NCBI RefSeq assembly: GCF_000002425.4
Contig: NC_037258.1
Location: 4,830,024-4,894,023 of the forward strand
Source of the DNA: Physcomitrium patens
Lineage: Eukaryota; Streptophyta; Bryopsida; Funariales; Funariaceae
DNA: 64,000 nt
Direction of reading: 5' to 3'
The notes below the pieces were generated by a model. The model did no database searches, had not been told where the DNA came from, and worked only from the letters and a program-made list of their open reading frames with translations. Positions 60,917 to 64,000 of the stretch are shown piece by piece (the first letter of the stretch is position 1; each line of letters starts with the position of its first letter). The translations under genes were made by a program, and so were the position numbers.

Positions 60917-62666
60917 TGTTGTATTATGTGGCATTTGGCTTGAGAATGTATTGGGCACTTAATTGTAGAAGATAAAAGGAAAATTGTAATAACAAGTCTT
61001 AATAATTCTAATAGATTATTAAATAAATTATAATTAAAGATTAGCAAATATGATCATATATTGATCAAATTCAATCAAAATTTCTAAGGAATTATATAAA
61101 AAACTCAAAATATTCTTAGAGACCCTTTAAAGAATCATAAAGAAATAACATAAAAATTCAAAAATATACTAAAATAGAAAGCTTAATAAAATATTAAAAC
61201 AAAAATCTTAATTAAATCTTAATCAAAATCTAATCAAATTCTAGTCAAATCCTAGTCAAATCCTAATCAAATCCTAATCAAATCCTAATAAAATTCTAAA
61301 TAAATCCTAAAAAATCCTAAAAAAATCTTAACCCAATTCTAATCAAATCCTAAACAAATTTTAACCAAATCCAAGTCAAATTCTAAATCAACCCTAACCA
61401 AATCCTAAACAAATTCTAAACAAATCTTAAATAAATTCTAAACAAATCCTAAATAAATCATAAAAAAATCCTAAAAAAATCCTAACCAAATCTTAAACAT
61501 ATCCTAACCAAATCCTAATCAAATCCTAAACAAATCCTAAGTAAATCCTAAAAATACCTTAATCAAACCCTAAAAAATCCTAACCAAATCTTAAACATAC
61601 CCTAAGCAAACCTTAAATAATCTCAAGTAATTTCTATAGCAGATTTAAACTTCAATAACTAATGAATGAACCATTGATTTTAACTCAAAATTTTCACACT
61701 TCTTAAAAATTAAGTTGAAAACAAGTAAATGTTTTTTGAAGAAGATCGAACTCACCAAAAAGAAGATCAATCCTAATATTTGCTTTGATATTGGCTGGCC
61801 TTCTTCTCCAATCTGAATGTTGAATTTTTAGCACCAACATCTCCTTATCAAACTATTCAATTGATCTCAAATTTCTCAAATATGTAAGAAAATAAGTCTA
61901 CTATCCATATACATAATTTTTATTCCAATCCAATTCATAGATTGCAAGAAATCTTAGAAATTCTTACTAGACCTAAAACTCTACTTCTCAAGACCCTGAC
62001 CTTGTTAAACCTCAATAACCCTCGATCCAACCCTTCAATTAAGCTCAATCTCATAATATATATTGAACACATGTAAATCTACAAACTTCTAAAATTTTGA
62101 CCTATGGATTTATTGCTAAACTTATGAAATTCTCTAAAAAGTATCTTCCCTTTTATTTCACAAATGTAGAGTCACCTAAAACAAACCTTGACTTTGCAAA
62201 GCTCTTATAAAGTTAATACAAATCCAAATCACCTCAAAATAATGCTTATTAAAATCCTATCAAGTTTGTTCTTTAATCTCACTCTTCTATTTGCCAAAAA
62301 ACTCCAAAATTATTGTTGAGGCTTGGTTTTAAGCCTTGGGGTCTGATTTTGATCCTAGTTGATAACTGAACTTCTCCGGGTATCAATTTTTGTCTCATTT
62401 GAGGTAAAGTCTACTAAAACTAACTCCTAAATCCCTCCTACATATGCCTATATCTTTTATTTTTCTAATCTACTTTGCTTTTTCCTTATTTATGGTCATA
62501 CAAAGTAAGTAGAAGTTATTATTCTAAAAAGGTAGTATTCTTATTAAAAGTTTTATTACCTTCTTATCTTTTATCCATATTTTTTTACTTTATCTTTTAA
62601 TTTGGCTCTTCTATAATAAGATCCATATTATTATCTTTCACCATATAGTCGTGTTACAACATGACA
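60917..62666 (-). mobile_element. Solo LTR of family B, copy 4, minus orientation, inserted in F
   Basis: It starts TGTTGTATTATGTG (complement of CACGTAATACAACA) and ends GTCGTGTTACAACATGACA. It separates the gag start of F from its leader. The A-rich-strand version of the array (AATCCTAATCAAATCCTAA...) is at about 61,200-61,620. Confidence 0.8.
61200..61620 (-). repeat. Degenerate CCTAAA-type array inside LTR B copy 4
   Basis: About 420 bp of variants of AATCCTAAACAAATCCTAAC, the complement of the TTTAGG arrays of the other copies. It is the longest and most regular array with that of copy 2. Confidence 0.8.
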
Positions 62667-63028
62667 GTATTAGAATATGTGAAATTTTTACTCTTAGAAT
62701 ATTGACAAGCTCATAAAAATCTACAATAGTTGCAAATTTTTTCTCACTTTTGTTGAAAGTAGCATCTATAATCATTCTTTTGATAGATAAATCAAACAAT
62801 TTAAAAAAGTTAAATTAAAGAAAAATAATCTATAACTTCTAATATCAAATGAAAATTTCTACAAAGAGGAATAATCTACTCTTTTTAAAGAAAATATTAG
62901 TATTAGAAAATAAGATTATTTAATCAAAGGTGGATAATTTGTAACCTTTAAAATATAATAATAGAAGTGAAATAATCCACTCACTTTTAAAACAAGATAA
63001 AAATAATAAATTAGCACTTTTATCAAAT
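62667..63028 (-). other. Leader of chromovirus F with likely self-primer site
   Basis: Leader text is shared with L (6,930-7,290) and D. On the minus strand the complement of 63,016-63,027, TTGATAAAAGTG, lies one base inside the 5' LTR. The complement of 63,195-63,206 (the likely transcript start) is CATTCTTGTCAA. The two pair at 9 of 12 bases, and all three differences are transitions. Confidence 0.6.
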
Positions 63029-63568
63029 TATCAAGGATATGAATGTCAAAGAAAGAAAATCTTCAATACACTCTTATGTCATTGAAAAGAACTAAAAAGT
63101 CACTCAAAGATGATATAATATTGAACTAGAATGGCTATTGCCAAAAATAAGATGACTAGAAAGTCTTGAAAGAAAACTAAAGCTTAAAAAGACGTTGACA
63201 AGAATGAAAAAGGATTCACTCTTGCCTTCATATATACTCTTAACTAGGAGCTACATAGCAAAGTATTTTATGGCCTCCTAAACGTGTTGACTTTGCAAGA
63301 CATATATCTTAGTTTATGAGGTAAGTTTTCTATATGTGTGCTATATAGTTAGCTTGTTCCATAAGCTATTAATACGTGGTTAACTTATTGACCAAGTTTC
63401 TAATCTATTAATTAATTTCAAATATAAGTAAAATCAAAGCAACATCTATGAAGCTTCTACGAAGCTTTTCTAGAAGGTATTATAAAATTAACCTACTTTT
63501 ATTTACTTTTATCTACTTCTATCGTATCATATAGGTATTTATTAGAATATGTATGTATATCCATAACA
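63029..63568 (-). repeat. 5' LTR of chromovirus F
   Basis: It pairs with 53,780-54,361. It ends TATCCATAACA, followed by the target duplication TCTAC and resumption of element E. Confidence 0.85.
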
Positions 63569-64000
63569 TCTACTTCTATTTATGATAAAACAACATCTAT
63601 AGCAAAGTTTAATGTGTCTATTTCCATAAAGAATGCCTTAGAAAAATTGATACAATACAAAATTAGTGCTTAAATAAATACTGTCTTTAAGGCTTCAAAA
63701 GATGTTTTTGCTTCTTTTTTCTACTTGATTTTGTCTTTACATATTAGATGTATAAGAGGACTTACAATTTGAAAAAAATTCTTGATCAAGATTGAATAAT
63801 AATTAGCAAATCTCAAAAAATATTATATATCTCTAACTGTTTTTGGGGCCTTTTAATCTATGATAGTCTGGACCTTTTTAGGATCCATCATTAATCCTCT
63901 ATTGGAAATAATGTACCTCAAAAAATCAATATGAGTAATATAGAATACATACTTTTTCATCTTTATATATAATCTTGCATCTCTAAGTTTTTATTTCACA
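63569..64000 (-). mobile_element. Chromovirus E, RNase H and reverse transcriptase, right of F
   Basis: It aligns with F near 58,345-58,790 (for example AAGAATGCCTTAGAAAAATT, and TTTTTAGGATCCATCATTAA near the reverse transcriptase). It runs off the window end. Confidence 0.75.

Larger units (their letters stand above)
53780..63568 (-). mobile_element. Chromovirus F, complete with both LTRs, inserted in E; contains two family B solo LTRs
   Basis: LTRs at 53,780-54,361 and 63,029-63,568 (family A). Target-site duplication TCTAT (53,775-53,779) and TCTAC (63,569-63,573), one transition. Comparing F's own RNase H text near 58.34 kb shows that E reads on across the insertion. Minus-strand order from the right: 5' LTR, leader, gag (start near 60,914), protease, reverse transcriptase, RNase H, integrase, chromodomain, UTR, 3' LTR. 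LTR divergence over the 175 bases compared is roughly 18%. It is old, with dozens of breaks. Confidence 0.85.
50883..64000 (-). mobile_element. Chromovirus E, inserted in D and itself split by F (continues beyond the window)
   Basis: The left LTR is 50,883-51,392 (family A, minus orientation). Internal sequence runs to 53,779, where element F begins, and resumes exactly at 63,569 with the next part of RNase H. Parts on the minus strand: UTR, chromodomain (51,983-52,171, MPLLSIEVDNNQEFKIKEVL), integrase (about 52,200-53,350), RNase H (53,384-53,779 and 63,569-63,720), reverse transcriptase (from about 63,720 to the window end). It is heavily broken. Confidence 0.8.

Overview
The window looks like gene-poor, transposon-dense nuclear DNA of a land plant. 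A non-seed plant such as a moss fits best, but the species cannot be fixed from the sequence. Three things support a plant. A spliced gene near 39.4-40.2 kb carries the plant-specific CMCSPTNHPGSFRC motif of the 'serine-rich protein-related' family. One retrotransposon has an 18-base primer site matching, as I recall it, the 3' end of plant cytosolic tRNA-Trp, and another has a decayed tRNA-iMet site. The repeats are Ty3/gypsy elements of plant type, mostly chromodomain-bearing chromoviruses. No bacterial operon, CRISPR array, rRNA or convincing tRNA gene is seen.

Layout. 1-7.8 kb: an old Tat-like Ty3 element on the minus strand, a solo LTR inserted in it, a partial inverted copy of that LTR, and the 5' end of a minus-strand chromovirus. 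7.8-18.1 kb: one old plus-strand Ty3 element with its own LTR pair, broken up by a 5'-truncated chromovirus, an unclassified segment and three solo LTRs. 18.1-35.2 kb: a nest in which a chromovirus C-terminal fragment (I) holds a complete minus-strand chromovirus (H), which holds a young, nearly whole Ty3 element (N, 22.43-30.98 kb). 35.2-43.3 kb: a less AT-rich genic island with one supportable gene. 43.3-45 kb: extreme AT-rich DNA and a solo LTR. 45-64 kb: a four-level nest, chromovirus D holding E, E holding F, F holding two solo LTRs.

The old copies are decayed mainly by C-to-T and G-to-A changes, visible even in target-site duplications and primer sites. Element N and the genic island are much less decayed. 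N belongs to a Ty3 lineage whose reverse transcriptase resembles basidiomycete elements, unlike everything around it. The chromoviruses appear to be self-primed: the bases just inside the LTR are complementary to the predicted 5' end of their own transcript.

All retroelements are described as fossils. Boundaries come from LTR-to-LTR comparison by eye, target-site duplications and comparison between copies. Family names rest on recalled protein motifs. Nothing was searched against a database.
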